Origin: Mesostigma viride
Lineage: Eukaryota; Streptophyta; Mesostigmatophyceae; Mesostigmatales; Mesostigmataceae
NCBI GenBank assembly: GCA_009746045.1
Contig: RPFO01000104.1
Span: forward strand, 955,076 to 1,019,075
Length of the DNA stretch: 64,000 nt
Direction of reading: 5' to 3'
The notes under the pieces were generated by a model that was not told the origin of the DNA, did no database searches, and saw only the letters and a list, made by a program, of their open reading frames with translations. This document shows, one piece after another, positions 32,318 to 44,558 of the stretch; position 1 is the stretch's first letter; each line of letters opens with the position of its first letter. The translations under genes were made by a program, and so were the position numbers.

Positions 32318-32872
32318 AGCCACGCAGCCACGCAGCAGCGCAGCCACGCAGCCACACAGCCACGCAGCCACGCAGCCACGCAGCCACGCAGCCATGCAGC
32401 CACGCAGCCACGCAGCAGCGCAGCCACGCAGCCACACAGCCACGCACCCTCCTTTCCAGCCACGCAGCCACGCAGCCACGCAGCCACGCAGCCACGCAGC
32501 CACGCAGCAGCGCAGCCACGCAGCCACACAGCCACGCACCCTCCTTTCCAGCCAAGCAGCCACGCAGCCACGCAGCCACGCAGCAGCGCAGCCACGCAGC
32601 CACACAGCCACGCACCCTCCTTTCCAGCCAAGCAGCCACGCAGCCACGCAGCCACGCAGCCACGCAGCCACGCAGCCACGCAGCCACGCAGCCACGCAGC
32701 CACGCAGCAGCGCAGCCACGCAGCCACGCAGCAGCGCAGCCACGCAGCCACACAGCCACGCACCCTCCTTTCCAGCCATGCAAGCAGCCACGCAGCCACG
32801 CAGCAGCGCAGCCACGCAGCCACACAGCCACGCACCCTCCTTTCCAGCCAAGCAGCCACGCAGTCACACAGT
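32318..32872 (+). repeat. 8-bp minisatellite (AGCCACGC)n, second array
   Basis: This is a continuation of the array at 30705-31530, with the same 8-mer, the AGCAGCGC variant and the CCTCCTTTCC interruption. Confidence 0.9.
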
Positions 32873-32949
32873 CAAATCCCCCCTACCCCCCCCCCCCACA
32901 CACACACACCCACCCCACCCACTCAACACTACACGAATGACTCACAATT

Positions 32950-33081
32950 AAAGAACTGCTGCACCACCGATGATCCCTGCGGGAACTGCTCTGCTGCCGA
33001 CGGTCCCTGCGAAAACTGCTGCAGTGCCGACAATGCCTGTGGAAACTGCGACATTGCCGACGCTGCCTGCGGGAACTGAAG

Positions 33082-33138
<57 letters not shown>

Positions 33139-33175
33139 AGTTGTTGCTGCAGTTGCTGCTGCAGTTGCTGCTGCA

Positions 33176-33211
<36 letters not shown>

Positions 33212-33559
33212 GCTGGACCACTTGTTTCTGCACCTCTTGACGCAGCTGCAAACCAAGCTCTTCAACCTTCTTGCTTTGGTTCTCCATAGCTCGTTGCATC
33301 TCTCTCATCGTCTGTTCCACGCCCACCAGTACGGGGGTCGGCGGCGGCAGCGGCTGGGTACGCTCTGGCTGGGTGCGCTCTGGCTGCCGTGCAGGACCTT
33401 GCCACATCGGCCGGCGCATTGGTGGTTTGCACCGGCCAAAAAATCTACTTTCATGGCACCAGATTTCTTTCCTAGCACCCATTTTCTACAATCGTCCCCG
33501 GCATAACACAAATCAATCAATTCGTCCATGTCATCGCTTCGGCTATCAGCATCGGGCAT
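32950..33559 (-). CDS. Poly-glutamine coiled-coil-like frame
   Basis: On the minus strand two overlapping frames may be exons of one gene. The first, from 33559, is MPDADSRSDDMDELIDLCYA. The second contains PERTQPERTQPLPPPTPV, then VEQTMREMQRAMENQ and KKVEELGLQLRQEVQ, and runs into about 40 Gln with a few Leu interruptions (CAG/CTG run at 33080-33212). Beyond the Gln tract the frame has Arg/Ser/Gln-rich short repeats to about 32950. Charged heptads before the Gln tract could form a coiled coil. The start and splicing are uncertain. It lies inside the 14.6-kb element and may be its cargo. Confidence 0.4.
33080..33212 (+). repeat. (CTG)n trinucleotide tract
   Basis: CTG runs are separated by CAGTTGCTGCAGTTG-type interruptions. 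It encodes poly-Gln on the minus strand. Confidence 0.9.
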
Positions 33560-33735
33560 AGTTCCCGTGGCTAGTGCCCATCATTCTTTCCACCTTGAGC
33601 GGGGCGAAGTCACGAATTCAAGCGCGAAGTGCATTTGAATCAAGCGGGAACTGGGTGACACTCCTTGAAGACGTGCAGCTCCAAGGCATGCAAATGATGC
33701 AATGTATGAAAGATACGATACGCAAAGTTCAGGTG
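33560..33735. other. Spacer before the GTGAAGAC array
   Basis: No frame or repeat is recognised. Confidence 0.3.
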
Positions 33736-34845
33736 TTCAGGTGAAGCCGTGAAGACGTGGTGAAGACGTGAAGACGTGAAGACGTGAAGACGTGAAGACG
33801 TGAAGACGTGAAGACGTGAAGACACGATACGGCAAGTTCAGGTGAAGTTCAGGTGTTCAGGTGAAGCCGTGAAGACGTGAAGACGTGAAGCCGTGAAGAC
33901 GTGGTGAAGACAGGTGAAGACGCGGTGAAGACGTGAAGACGTGAAGACGTGAAGACGTGAAGACGTGAAGACGTGAAGACACGATACGGCAAGTTCAGGT
34001 GAAGTTCAGGTGTTCAGGTGAAGCCGTGAAGACGTGAAGACGCGAAGACGTGAAGACGTGGTGAAGACAGGTGAAGACGCGGTGAAGACGTGAAGACGTG
34101 AAGACGTGAAGACGTGAAGACGTGAAGACACGATACGGCAAGTTCAGGTGAAGTTCAGGTGTTCAGGTGAAGCCGTGAAGACGTGAAGACGTGAAGCCGT
34201 GAAGACGTGGTGAAGACAGGTGAAGACGCGGTGAAGACGTGAAGACGTGAAGACGTGAAGACGTGAAGACGTGAAGACACGATACGGCAAGTTCAGGTGA
34301 AGTTCAGGTGTTCAGGTGAAGCCGTGAAGACGTGAAGACGCGAAGACGTGAAGACGTGGTGAAGACAGGTGAAGACGCGGTGAAGACGTGAAGACGTGAA
34401 GACGTGAAGACGTGAAGACGTGAAGACGTGAAGACACGATACGGCAAGTTCAGGTGAAGTTCAGGTGTTCAGGTGAAGCCGTGAAGCCGTGAAGCCGTGA
34501 AGCCGTGAAGCCGTGAAGACGTGGTGAAGACAGGTGAAGACGCGGTGAAGACGTGAAGACGTGAAGACGTGAAGACGTGAAGACGTGAAGACACGATACG
34601 GCAAGTTCAGGTGAAGTTCAGGTGTTCAGGTGAAGCCGTGAAGACGTGAAGACGTGAAGACGTGGTGAAGACAGGTGAAGACGCGGTGAAGACGTGAAGA
34701 CGTGAAGACGTGCATGCAAGGTATCAAAGATACGATACGCCGCAAGTTCAGGTGAAGTCGTGAAGACGTGAAGACGTGAAGACGTGAAGACGTGAAGACG
34801 TGAAGACGTGAAGACGTGAAGACGTGAAGACGTGAAGACCAGGAC
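33736..34845 (+). repeat. 8-bp minisatellite (GTGAAGAC)n with higher-order units
   Basis: GTGAAGAC repeats are punctuated about every 150 bases by ACGATACGGCAAGTTCAGG followed by TGAAGTTCAGGTGTTCAGG. The punctuation occurs near 33824, 33978, 34131, 34280, 34437 and 34591, with a variant near 34735. Six higher-order units of roughly 150 bases are therefore visible. The Ser/Arg/Leu/His/Val/Phe frames on the minus strand are artefacts. Confidence 0.9.
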
Positions 34846-35240
34846 TGTCACGTGAAGACTGGGACGTGAAGGCAAGTTGCAGCACTCGGCCGCTGCAGTC
34901 GCACGCAGGTAGAAACGAGTATTGCTGCTTGAATCTGTCAAGACCCCATCGAATGTAAAACAGGTTTTTCGTAAAGAAATCCGATTCGTGGGCGGGCTTT
35001 ACATATTGCTTCTGTCCAAGCACTACCGGATGTAAAACAGTATACTTCTTGAAGAAATAAGTTGGGGCTTTGTTGGGCGTCACATTTGACCGGTGGGCGG
35101 AGTTTCCTGCTTCTGTGAAGGCGCCATCGAATGTAGATCAGTAGATTTTCTAAAGAAATCTGAGTTGTGGGCGGGGCCTTTATTGCTTGTGTCCATCCAC
35201 CACCGGATGTAGAACAGTAGACTTATTGAAGGTGAATCAC
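34846..35240 (+). repeat. Degenerate tandem repeat, about 80-bp units
   Basis: The phrases CGAATGTAAAACAG or CGGATGTAGAACAG, AAAGAAATC and GTGGGCGGG recur four times in order between about 34950 and 35230. No gene. Confidence 0.6.
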
Positions 35241-36106
35241 GATACAACAGCTGTAGTTGACAACATCATGACCGGCACATCTTTCCCCCACCGCTGCTCA
35301 ACCCGGTCCCCCCCAAACTCCTCCACACTTGCCCACCTTTCCACCCTCCTCCACGGCCCGTTGTGTTTGCAGGCGTTGGCACAAAGGGAGGAGGCCGTGC
35401 GAGCCGGGAAACTCACGGTATGGTTTGATTTCTAGTTTTGTATTAGGACCCTAGGGTAGCTATGTTATATAGGCATGTCTGACAGCATAGCTCACCATTT
35501 CATTACCATGGGATGCTGAGCATACCATTTCCAGAGAGGTAAGTCAGTCACTCTTCGCAGTTGACAAGTCAGAGAAAGCAATCAAGTGCAGCGTTCACAA
35601 CTCTTGCCGCTCGTAACCTTTTGTCTGCCCGGTTTGGCAGCTCCCTGTCTTTGCTTTCTCTCGTATTTCTTTCTTTTGTCTCTTTTCTACATCTTTCTTT
35701 GCTAATTCTTGAATATATGATGCTATTGTAGCATCCTTCTAGCGCGGATCGCTCTTAATATCCTTCTCGCGCACGTTTCCTCGCTTTTTCTCATGTAAGA
35801 GCGTCTTCCCTGCCCATGCAGCGTGTACCTGGTGTGTGTGGCTCTGCCTTGCCAATCACAACTGACCGACATGCTGGTCAGGCACTGCAGGTCGTTGCCC
35901 TTGCGTGTGTGAACCTGCTGTTTTGGCTGTTCCCATGGCCGCTGCGTGTGTCCGTGAATGATACCATGGGAGGGAGACTTCTCCCATGGGTCCCCTTCGC
36001 TGACACTCGTGATGTAGGTTCGCGTCGACTTGTTTCTCTCACTGTGCCCATATTGGCCTCGCACGGCTTTGTCTCTCATTCCTTGTTTGCATGCGGCGGC
36101 GTGTAG
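35241..36106. other. Interior of the 14.6-kb element, no supported frame
   Basis: Short open frames here show no protein character. It is likely the 5' region or an intron of the gene whose exon starts at 36107. The acceptor-like GGCGTGTAG ends at 36106. Confidence 0.3.
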
Positions 36107-38881
36107 ACCATCATCTTCATCCGAGACCGCAACAGCAAGGGCCAGGAGGTGAGTAATTGCTGAGGGCATGGCTCCTATCCCTTGATGAGTCTAGCGCCAT
36201 GTACCACCCTCTATGCCTGCATATAGGTGACGCATTGAAAATGCAAGCATCTTACTAGAAGTAGCACGGGCCTCCGAGGTGAGATTTTGCGCAGGCCTCA
36301 TGATCCCAATGGACCTGCGAAGCGCATGGCGCGCATGGGCGGCCGGCCGGCGCAGCTGGCATGCGGCGGGGCGGGGCTGTCGACGGGCGGCGGGGCAGGG
36401 CCGTCGGCGCGCGGGGGGCCAGCGGCGCTGCCGGTGCGCGCGGGCGGCGGGCCGGCGCACCTGGCATGCGGCGGGGCAGGGCTGTCGACGGGCGGCGGGG
36501 CGGGGCAGTCGACGGGCGGCGGGGCAGGGCCAGCGGCGCTGCCGGCGCGCGTGGGCAGCGGGCCGGCGCAGCTGGCATGCGGCGGGGCGGGGCTGTCGAC
36601 GGGCGGCGGGGCAGGGCTGTCGACGGGCGGCGGGGCAGGGCCGTCGGCGCGCGGGGGGCCAGCGGCGCTGCCGGCGCGCGCGGGCGGCGGGCCGGCGCAC
36701 CTGGCATGCGGTGGGTCGGGGCTGTCGACGGGCGGCGGGGCGGGGCAGTCGACGGGCGGCGGGGCAGGGCCGTCAGCGCGCGGGGGGCCAGCGGCGCTGC
36801 CGGCGCGCGTGGGCGGCGGGCCGGCGCAGCTGGCATGCGGCGGGGCGGGGCAGTCGACGGGCGGCGGGGCGGGGCAGCCGGTGCGCGGCGGGGCGGCGCC
36901 GTCGGCGGGCGGCGAGGTGGCGCAGCCAGCGCGCAGCGAGGTGGCAGCGGCGGCGCAGCCTGCATGCGGCGGGGCAGGGCTGTCGACGGGCGGCGGGGCG
37001 GGGCAGTCGACGGGCGGCGGGGCAGGGCCGTCGGCGCGCGGGGGCCAGCGGCGCTGCCGGCGCGCATGGGCGGCGGGCCGGCGCAGCTGGCATGCGGCGG
37101 GGCGGGGCTGTCAACGGGCGGCGGGGCAGGGCCGTCGGCGCGCGGGGGGCCAACGGCGCTGCCGGCGCGCGTGGGCGGCGGGCCGGCGCAGCTGGCATGC
37201 GGCGGGGCGGGGCAGCCTGTCGACGGGCTACGGGGCGGGGCAGCCGGCGCGCGGCGGGCCGGCGGCGCAGCCGGCGGGCGCGGCGGCGGAGCGGCGGAGC
37301 GGCGGAGCGGCGGAGCGGCACAGCCGGTGCCTGAAAAACGCGGTCGCTCAATGAAGGTGCACCACGCCGTCTTCTTCCAGGTACAGGGCAACACAGAGAC
37401 CTGGTTGTCCTACCGGACCACGGAGTCCCAAAAGACGCCGTGGCAGCCCGCGGGGACTCGACAGGAAGGCGCGCCACGGTGCGGGAAGGCGATGACACAG
37501 CCATACAGGTTTGATGCGGAGGGGCGGCCGCTGTTTGGCGTCCGACTTGTGGATCCAGACCGCATTCCGATGTTGCAGGACACCCCAGCCTTCGCACCAT
37601 TGAACATGGAGTTTCTGGGGAAGGAGCTGGAGTCGATCAAAACAAGGGTCGAGAAGTTGCCCCATGGCATCTGGCAGTGGTACTTTCCGCCCGACACCAT
37701 CAAGCCAAACAAGGCCTTTTTTCGCAAGTCAAGTCCCACATGCCCCTGAGGAGGTGCCTGAGGAGTGGCGCCCTTTGCCGTGGCCATCTCGCGCGGACAT
37801 CTCCGCCCTGCGTGAGCACGATGCAGCGCCTGAACCACCACCGACGCAAGAAGAGCACTTCATGGCGTTGGTCGACGCAGAGGCGGTGCGCGTCACCCCG
37901 CTGGTAGACCGAGTTCGTCATGATGGCCACACACAGCAGGAATGGGCGGCAGAAGACAGGGCCATGGCAGCCAAGGTCGCTTACTTGAAGCGCATGCAAG
38001 GCGTTGAGAAAGGCTCCGCTGTTCTATACTGGCACCCTTCAGCTGGTATTCTCTGCAACTCGAAGCTCACGTGGACTCCAGTCCTCGTTGGCATCATCAA
38101 GGAGGTGGTTGCGAAGGAGGATGGCGGCCAACCTTCTATTGAGCTCTTTGTATACCGCGCTAAGCATTTGCATGACACGTGGCACCCGTGGAATACAGAC
38201 ATTGCGCAATGGCCCCATCCGCCAACCACTGCGGCGCACACGGTGATCATCACCGCCTCAGACCTCGTCTTGACACAAGTGGTGGGCAAGCGAGGTCAGC
38301 CGCCCCATGGAGTCTCCTTGGGTGCGAACAAAAAGCTCACCAAGGAGTGCCTAAAGGCGCTGAAGGAGGTGCCCTATGACGCGGAACACCCGGTCGTGAA
38401 GTGGCAAGATGCTGAATGCTCGAAGGGCATCGTCGGCATGGCGAAGGCATGCTGGGAAGGCGTAACGCTGCAGGTCAAGAGTGGCAGCCGCAACCTCGTA
38501 GGGCAAGTCGTGTGTCATTGGGCGTCGGAGCGTGTGACATCCGCGGACGGTCGCACCGAAAGCCGGGACGGCAGGTACCATGGTCGTGTCGCTGTTGTCG
38601 ACACGCAAAACGACATGGTAGCCATGTACTGGGGTGCCCGTTGGGAGGAGGACGCGGTTTCTTGCGTGCCTCTCCACGAGCTGGAGGCACAGATCTGCGG
38701 GTGCCCCGGTGTGGTCGTCCCTGCGTTGCAAGCGCCGGATATCACCCTGGCCGAGGCTCGATTGCGCGAGATGGTTCCACCCAGCGACGTTGTGGCGGAG
38801 AACAACAACGCAGGCGCCTCCCGGCGTCGGAAGCGAGCGCTCATCCTTGCCGATGACGATGACGACGACGACGACTGCTGA
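36107..38881 (+). CDS. Unrecognised multi-exon gene inside the 14.6-kb element
   Basis: A 14-codon exon (TIIFIRDRNSKGQE, 36107-36148) sits between AG and GTGAGT. After a GC-rich minisatellite, protein-like sequence resumes at MKVHHAVFFQVQGNTETWLS (37351) and runs through RFDAEGRPLFGVRLVDPDRI and LPHGIWQWYFPPDT. At a run of six T (37717-37722) the frame shifts by one, then continues VPEEWRPLPWPSRAD, SAVLYWHPSAGILC, YRAKHLHDTWHPWN, and a region rich in Val and Trp. It ends with a basic RRRKR and an acidic DDDDDDDDC tail, stopping at 38879-38881. The T run may be a sequencing slip or a true frameshift. The basic and acidic tail suggests a nuclear protein. It could be the element's transposase, an accessory protein or cargo; no family is recognised. 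Confidence 0.5.
36340..37330 (+). repeat. GC-rich minisatellite of about 100-120 bp units
   Basis: Blocks such as CTGGCATGCGGCGGGGCGGG, CTGTCGACGGGCGGCGGGGC and GCCGTCGGCGCGCGGGGGGC repeat in varying order. The GC content removes stops from nearly all frames, which yields 350-460 codon open frames on both strands. It may be read as part of the flanking gene, but open frames alone do not show that. Confidence 0.85.
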
Positions 38882-39282
38882 AGCGCAAGCAGCGTTGTTG
38901 TCATTGAGCTGCTCATGTGCTGCTGCTGCTGCTGTGCTGCCATGCTATTGCTGCTGCATTGCTGCCGTGCTGCTGCTGTGCTATTGTGCTGATGTGTTGC
39001 TGCATTGCTGCCGTGCCGCTGATGTATTGCTGTCGTGCTGCTGTGTTGATGCACTGCTGCATTGCTGCCGTGCTGCTGAGCTAGTACTGCCTATTAGTGA
39101 ATTTCCTATCAATGGACTATAGTCCACTGATAGGAAATTCAGGAATCGGCATACTAAGTTGCTGCTGCGCTGACTTGTGCTCCTGCTATGCGGCCGTGTT
39201 GATGTGCTACAGTTGTGCTGCTGCTGTGCTACGGTCATGCTGCTGCTGTGTTGCTGGGCTGATGTGTTGTTGCATTGATGTA
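38882..39282 (+). repeat. CTG/TGC-rich low-complexity tail with a small palindrome
   Basis: TGCTGCTG-type sequence with TGTTG and CATTG variants is interrupted at about 39078-39160 by a fold-back. Its core is 39098-39142 (GAATTTCCTATCA against TGATAGGAAATTC, centred on GGACTATAGTCC), with decayed inverted edges. That insert looks like a very small fold-back element. CACTA copy 2 follows at 39283. Confidence 0.75.
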
Positions 39283-42200
39283 CACTAGGAACTCAGATTC
39301 TGAGAATTTTCTCAAAACCCTCAATTTTCTCACCTTTTGTGAGAATTTTTTGAGAAAATTGAGAAAAATCTCAATTTTTTTCCGCAAACGCTAGGCAAAA
39401 AATCTCACCAGGGTGAGATTTTGGTGAGAAAAAGGGGGTTTTGGTGAGATTGGGGTGAGAAAAAACCCTAAAGTGAGAAAAAAGGTGAGAATGGGTGAGA
39501 AAAAGTGAGAAAATTTGAGAAAATTGAGAAAATTGAGAAGTTTCTCACCAACACGAGAAAAATCACTAACACGAGAAAAATCACAAGTCAACGTGGTGAG
39601 AAATTTCTCACCAAGAGTGTAACACGAGAAAAATCATGAGCTTTATTTCATTAAGTCCTTAACGTGAAAAAAAACTCAACACCACTTTGATATGCATTAT
39701 AGGGTGCACAAAGGTGCAATTAATATAGGGTTGTCATACAATATAAAACAGCACATCATTCCATAAACAATGCTGTCATGCCCAAATTAAATCAATAGTC
39801 ATCTTCTTCAGAACTGCTGTCCGAGGGGTTGCTTGCATCAACATCATCTTCTGATGACATAGTGTCATCCCCACTAGTGTCGCAATAGTTCACAGCTTTA
39901 CGCTGCCTTCCACTGGCCCTCTTTGCCATAGGGACCTCCTCAATTACAACGGTGGGCTGGCTAGGTCCAGCATCTGTGGGAGCACCACGCTTGCGGCTGC
40001 GCCCTCGAGCAGGTGCCTTGCCAGCGCGGCGCACCACGTCGCCATCACCTAGGTCTGCCGCTGCCACCTTCTTCTTCTTGGACCCCTTCTTCTTGCCTTT
40101 CTTCTTGCCACTAGGCGGTGGCGGTGGCATCGGCTCACCCTCCTCAATCACTTCAAACTGCGGCATGGTGGGGAAATCTGCTGCCACGCTGTGATACACA
40201 TGGTTACTGAGGGCAGATTGCGCCTGATGTGCCATGCTCCATGGCAGTTTGGCAGGGATTACCACCATTTCGGGAGCATAGCATTCATCGACGACATACC
40301 CAACTGAGCTCACTGCACCTGGCAACACAAGGCACGACGACCTGGGGGCCTGTGCGCTGCTGATGACCACCAACCTCTCGTGGGGCAGGTGAGCGACATG
40401 AAGGCGATCAAAAAGCTCCACCTTCAACAACAGCTGCCATTCCCAGCCCCCTCGTGGGTACTCTAACCTGGCCTTCAGAATGTGTGTAATGAAACCAAAG
40501 TCTACACCGCCCGGGCCATGCACCGCAACTCCCGCATTCTTGTGCCGCTTTCCCTGGGATTGGTCCGCAGCCTCCGTGCGGTAGTTGAACCTGTGTATCC
40601 TGACTTTGTGGAAAGAATCCGCGTAGCGCTTCACGCCCCCACACGCCGCTACAATGCCTTGCGGCACAAGCGGCGTCAGGTTTAATGATGCCCATGCAAG
40701 CACGTTGAACGTTGTGTCAGCACAGCGATCTCGCCTGCATTCAAACAAACGCACACCGATAACCCAGCAAAGAGTATTATTATTGCAAGTATTGGTTATT
40801 AAAAAAAATAGAACAGATACAACACAGGACGCTTTTACTGGCGGCAAGATCATGGCACCCGGATGGGTAAAACCAAACAAACTAGATATTAATTACTAGG
40901 GCTGGCTTTGTGACAGTAAAACATGATTGCATGGCTAATCCCAAGGCGCCTTTCAATAGGACTGAATTAAAATAACCAAAGCAGACGGCGTAAGTAGCAT
41001 TTGCAAAAAACAAGGCTCACCAGTAGGCCTCGTCGCCATTCGCAGGGTCGCTGTAATCAGCCTTGGGAAGGGCATCTTCTACCAGCAAATCCCTTGCCGC
41101 GTTGTGTCAGCACAGCGATCCCCCCTGCATCCAAACAAAGGCACACCGATAACCAAGCAAAGAGTATGCAAATGTGTAGCCTTGTTCATTGAAATTATGG
41201 CTGGCTTACGCAAAGAGCGACTGTAAGATGACCTATACAGTGGGGCCGGAAACAGCTTGCTTGATCAGGGCGTGTTTTTCGAGCTTCACTGGCCGGGAGT
41301 GTCTAGTGGTGAGAACCATTGCTGCGATCGCTTTCCCACCATTTACGAGGAAATACCCGCAAATGAAAAACCACTGAAACGGTCTAGCTAGTCAGTCATT
41401 ACATTAGCCACATGCCATCATGCATGTTTCCAAACGTCCAGGAACTGCACACGGTGCAAATGCCATTTGCAGTGCAAAAATCCAGAGGACACGACCTCAT
41501 TGCTTCATATTTGTATGCAGAAGACTAAAAAAGTAACATGCATTAATGGCCCGCATGCATAAAGGGCCTGAATTCTGATGCGGGCCCAACGGCAGCACCG
41601 CCAAAGCAGATAAGGGCCCGCAGTCTGATGCGGGCCCCACGGCACCACCGCCATAGCAGAGCTCGAAGGTCGTGGTGCGCGTGAAACGTACGTATGCCCT
41701 TTGTCGGTAGGTGCCGTTGGGGTCAAATTGGGTGCCGCCAAAATCGGGCCGACGCGTCAATAGACTGAGGCCGTCGATGAGAGCCATCATGCGGCTTGGG
41801 GAACTTCAGCTAAGTTAACTTAACGCAAACCACTGGTCGCCCGCGTCGGGAACCGGCCCAACGGCTCTCCCGCAACAGAAAATTACGCGGCATACTGCAT
41901 AAGTCGTCGGATTGTTACATTTCGACGGTCAAGATTTCATGATGAGGTTTGCGTTCAATTTGCCGCAGTTTGCCGCCCAGAGAAAGTAGTTGTTGGACTC
42001 GTTGCCCACGATGAAACACAATCAAGCAAGCCGTTTCCGGCCCCACCGTGTAGGTCATGTAGTCGCTCTTCACGTCAGCCAGCCGTAATTTCAATGCACA
42101 AGGCTACACATTTCCATCTCCATTCATATTCATAATCCTGCACGACTCGAAAACGCGGACAAGATAACGGCAGGCTCGAGCTACCATGGTCCGGATTCTC

Positions 42201-43684
42201 CCGATTTCTGGCCTGCGCTGGTTGTCTCCTTGATATTGGCAACTCTCTCCGGTAAGAGATTTTCCGCAGTTTGGCTGTTTCGAAACGTTAATTAAGTGAG
42301 ATGCCTTCGGATCAGGAGACTCACACAGCCGCGAAATCATGCCAAAGGTCATATGTTCGATCCCTTGCTGGTAGCTTCTGAGCTTTCTTATTTTCTGTGT
42401 TCCGCGGAATCTCAGATTTGGGCCGCTAGCGTTTTCACGTTTGTTGCTTTCTGATCCGACGACAACGTTGTGCCTTGCTCGTGTGACATCTGGCGCATGG
42501 TGTGATTCATGTGTATGGTGCTGCCTTGCCACATGGGGCTGCTTTGCCATAAGAGTGAGTGTTGGGTTCTACACATTTGCTGCATGGACCGTTAGGTGCT
42601 GGTGAGCTCTTCCTTGTAGAATGGTGATGTCTATGTCAAGGATCTGATGTCTTTTTTGTCTCTTGCACTGCTTTCATTTTAGGGGGAATTATAGGTGTCA
42701 TTATTTTGGCATTTGAAGGTATAGATGTTTATCTGCAAGGGCCTGTTTTTTTTCCCCCGGCCTCTTGCATGCATGGATGTGTAGAATTGTATGTTGATGG
42801 AATTATGATTTGCCATACACATTTGCTGAGCTCAAGATCCTTGTAGAACGCTTACATCTATGTCAAGGATCTGATTTCTTTTCCTCTTGCGTATATTGTG
42901 TCGGTTTGCTTTATTTCTTGCAGGGACCACGAGAGTAAAATGCAAGCGGTTCCACTTTCAAGTCAGCATGTGACGCCCTGTCGACCGGCCCGCTTTGTTA
43001 GCTAGCTACCATATAGTATTTGATGATAGGCATTGAATGCGAAAGATGTCATAACGCCATAACAGACTGTGTTGAACAGGCATTGAATGCCGAAGATGTC
43101 ATAACGCCATAACAGACTGTGTTGAAAAGGCATATTTGAATGCCGAAGATGTACATAACGCCATAACAGTGTTGAATAGTTGAATCAACGGGTTCTTGCA
43201 GCTGTAAACATTAAAATTATTCAAACATTTAATGAAAAAATCATTATTGTTCGTGCTGTTTTGAACAGCGGTTGTTACTGGCACTGCATGCATGTGTCTG
43301 CTGCCAGCATATTGCATTATGGGTGTGTTTTTCAGCGCTGTGTTTTCTCACTTTTCTCACTTTTCTCACGTCCTGTTTTTCTCACTTTTCTCACTTTTCT
43401 CACGTCCTGATTTTCTCACTTTTCTCACGTTTCACACCTCCCGTTTTTCTCACTTATCTCACGTCCTGTTTTTTGAGATTTTTCTCACGTTTTTCCCCTT
43501 TTTTCACCTTTTTGGGGCAATCTCACCCGGGTGAGAAACGTGTTTTCTCACCCATTCTCACCCCATTCTCACCCTTTTTTCTCACCTTTCTCACCCATTC
43601 TCACCCATTTCTCACCCTTTTTCTCACCTTTCTCACCCTTTTTCTCACCATTTCTCACCCATTCTCAAAGCCGAGTTCCTAGTG
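39283..43684 (-). mobile_element. CACTA-type DNA transposon, copy 2
   Basis: It begins CACTAGGAACTCAGATTC and ends GCCGAGTTCCTAGTG, with TA on both sides (39281-39282 and 43685-43686), consistent with a 2-bp duplication. It lies inverted relative to copy 1 and is highly similar along its length. Differences are that it lacks the TTAA element, keeps about 585 bases of transposase-coding sequence that copy 1 lost, and has its own small indels. GGTGAGAA-type arrays occupy about 39300-39620 and 43340-43670. The catalytic domain is absent, so it too would need a transposase supplied elsewhere. Confidence 0.85.
39792..40734 (-). pseudogene. CACTA transposase C-terminal part with DUF4216-like domain
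   Basis: Reading on the minus strand from an acceptor-like TTGAATGCAG (ending 40735), the frame contains FHKVRIHRFNYRTEAA, KRHKNAGVAVHG, VDFGFITHILKARLEYP and LLLKVELFDRL. This matches the plant CACTA TnpD pattern of a G-x-R/Y-F-x-T stretch, then K-x-x-NSGV, then YG-x-I-x-x-I-x-EL-x-Y and LF-x-C-x-W, that is DUF4216. A Lys-rich segment (GKKKGKKKGSKKKK), an Arg-rich segment and an acidic Ser/Asp tail follow, with the stop at 39792-39794. The open frame extends upstream to 40880, but that part is probably intron. The upstream nuclease domain is missing. Confidence 0.65.
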
Positions 43685-43686
43685 TA

Positions 43687-44558
43687 GTGGCTATTGTTCC
43701 GCTACTACAATTTGCTACTGATGCCGCTGCTGGTGCTTTTTTGCATGTCAGTGCCCGCTATGTTCACACCACTGTTGCCGCGGTTGGTATCGCGTGATTT
43801 CCACCGGTTGTGCGTTGACATGTGTTACTCATGCATTTCCCCCTATATTTGGTAGCACGCGGTTTCGCGTTAGTTAGGTGCAGACAGCTGCATGTAGACA
43901 AACATCTTGTTTAAGTCGGTCAATTAACTGTTCTTGACGCATCATGGTCCAAGTCGACCGACCTGTAGGGACCAGTAGAGCAATTGTCTAGGAGAAAGAG
44001 CGTGATCGCTGCAGAAGCCGCGTGGCAGCCGTGGCTGTACCTGTAGTACGACCTGCATATATATGGATACTGTATTTGGATACTGGGTTGTTTATCAATT
44101 CTGGTTTTAATTTATTTAGTGTACCTGGTGTTGGCATGCCAACTCAGTGCTAAACTACTTTATGCACAATGATGCAACTTGATGCTACAGTGACGTGCCA
44201 CGATGTAACTTTATTAACTTCACCATTAGTCATGGGGTCAATAGGATTGCTCATTATGCCATGTTAACATGAACCATGGGTTACGTAATAGTGAAAACAG
44301 TAATCATGATGCTCCACTTGAAGTCTCCAACATGGTCATGTTTGGAATTTTATTGATCATACTTACAATATATGAAAAGAGACAACAAACGTGGAAGCAT
44401 GGCACGCCGAGGCCGATAATATATGTGTGAAATATGAAAAGAGACAACATCTTTGGCAAGCATGATCATATCATGCTTGCCAAACATATTAATGATATCG
44501 ACCATGTCCAGAAACCATGTTTGCCAATGGTGCATTTAGGATACATTTGAAGCCGTGC
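43687..44558. other. Right interior of the 14.6-kb element
   Basis: TGCTG-like sequence from before the CACTA insertion continues for about 50 bases. The rest shows no gene. AAAGAGACAACA occurs twice (about 44375 and 44437) with similar surroundings, and CATGCTTGCCAAACATATTA faces an inverted partner, TTGGCAAGCATGATCATATC. Confidence 0.35.

Noticed and set aside
35816-36106. 96-codon frame starting MQRVPGVCGS
   Set aside because: It has no domain or conserved context and ends at an acceptor-like site, so it is more likely intron.
36255-37394. Several 350-460 codon frames on both strands in GC-rich sequence
   Set aside because: The minisatellite is so GC-rich that stops are nearly absent in most frames. 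Only the part after 37351 looks like protein.
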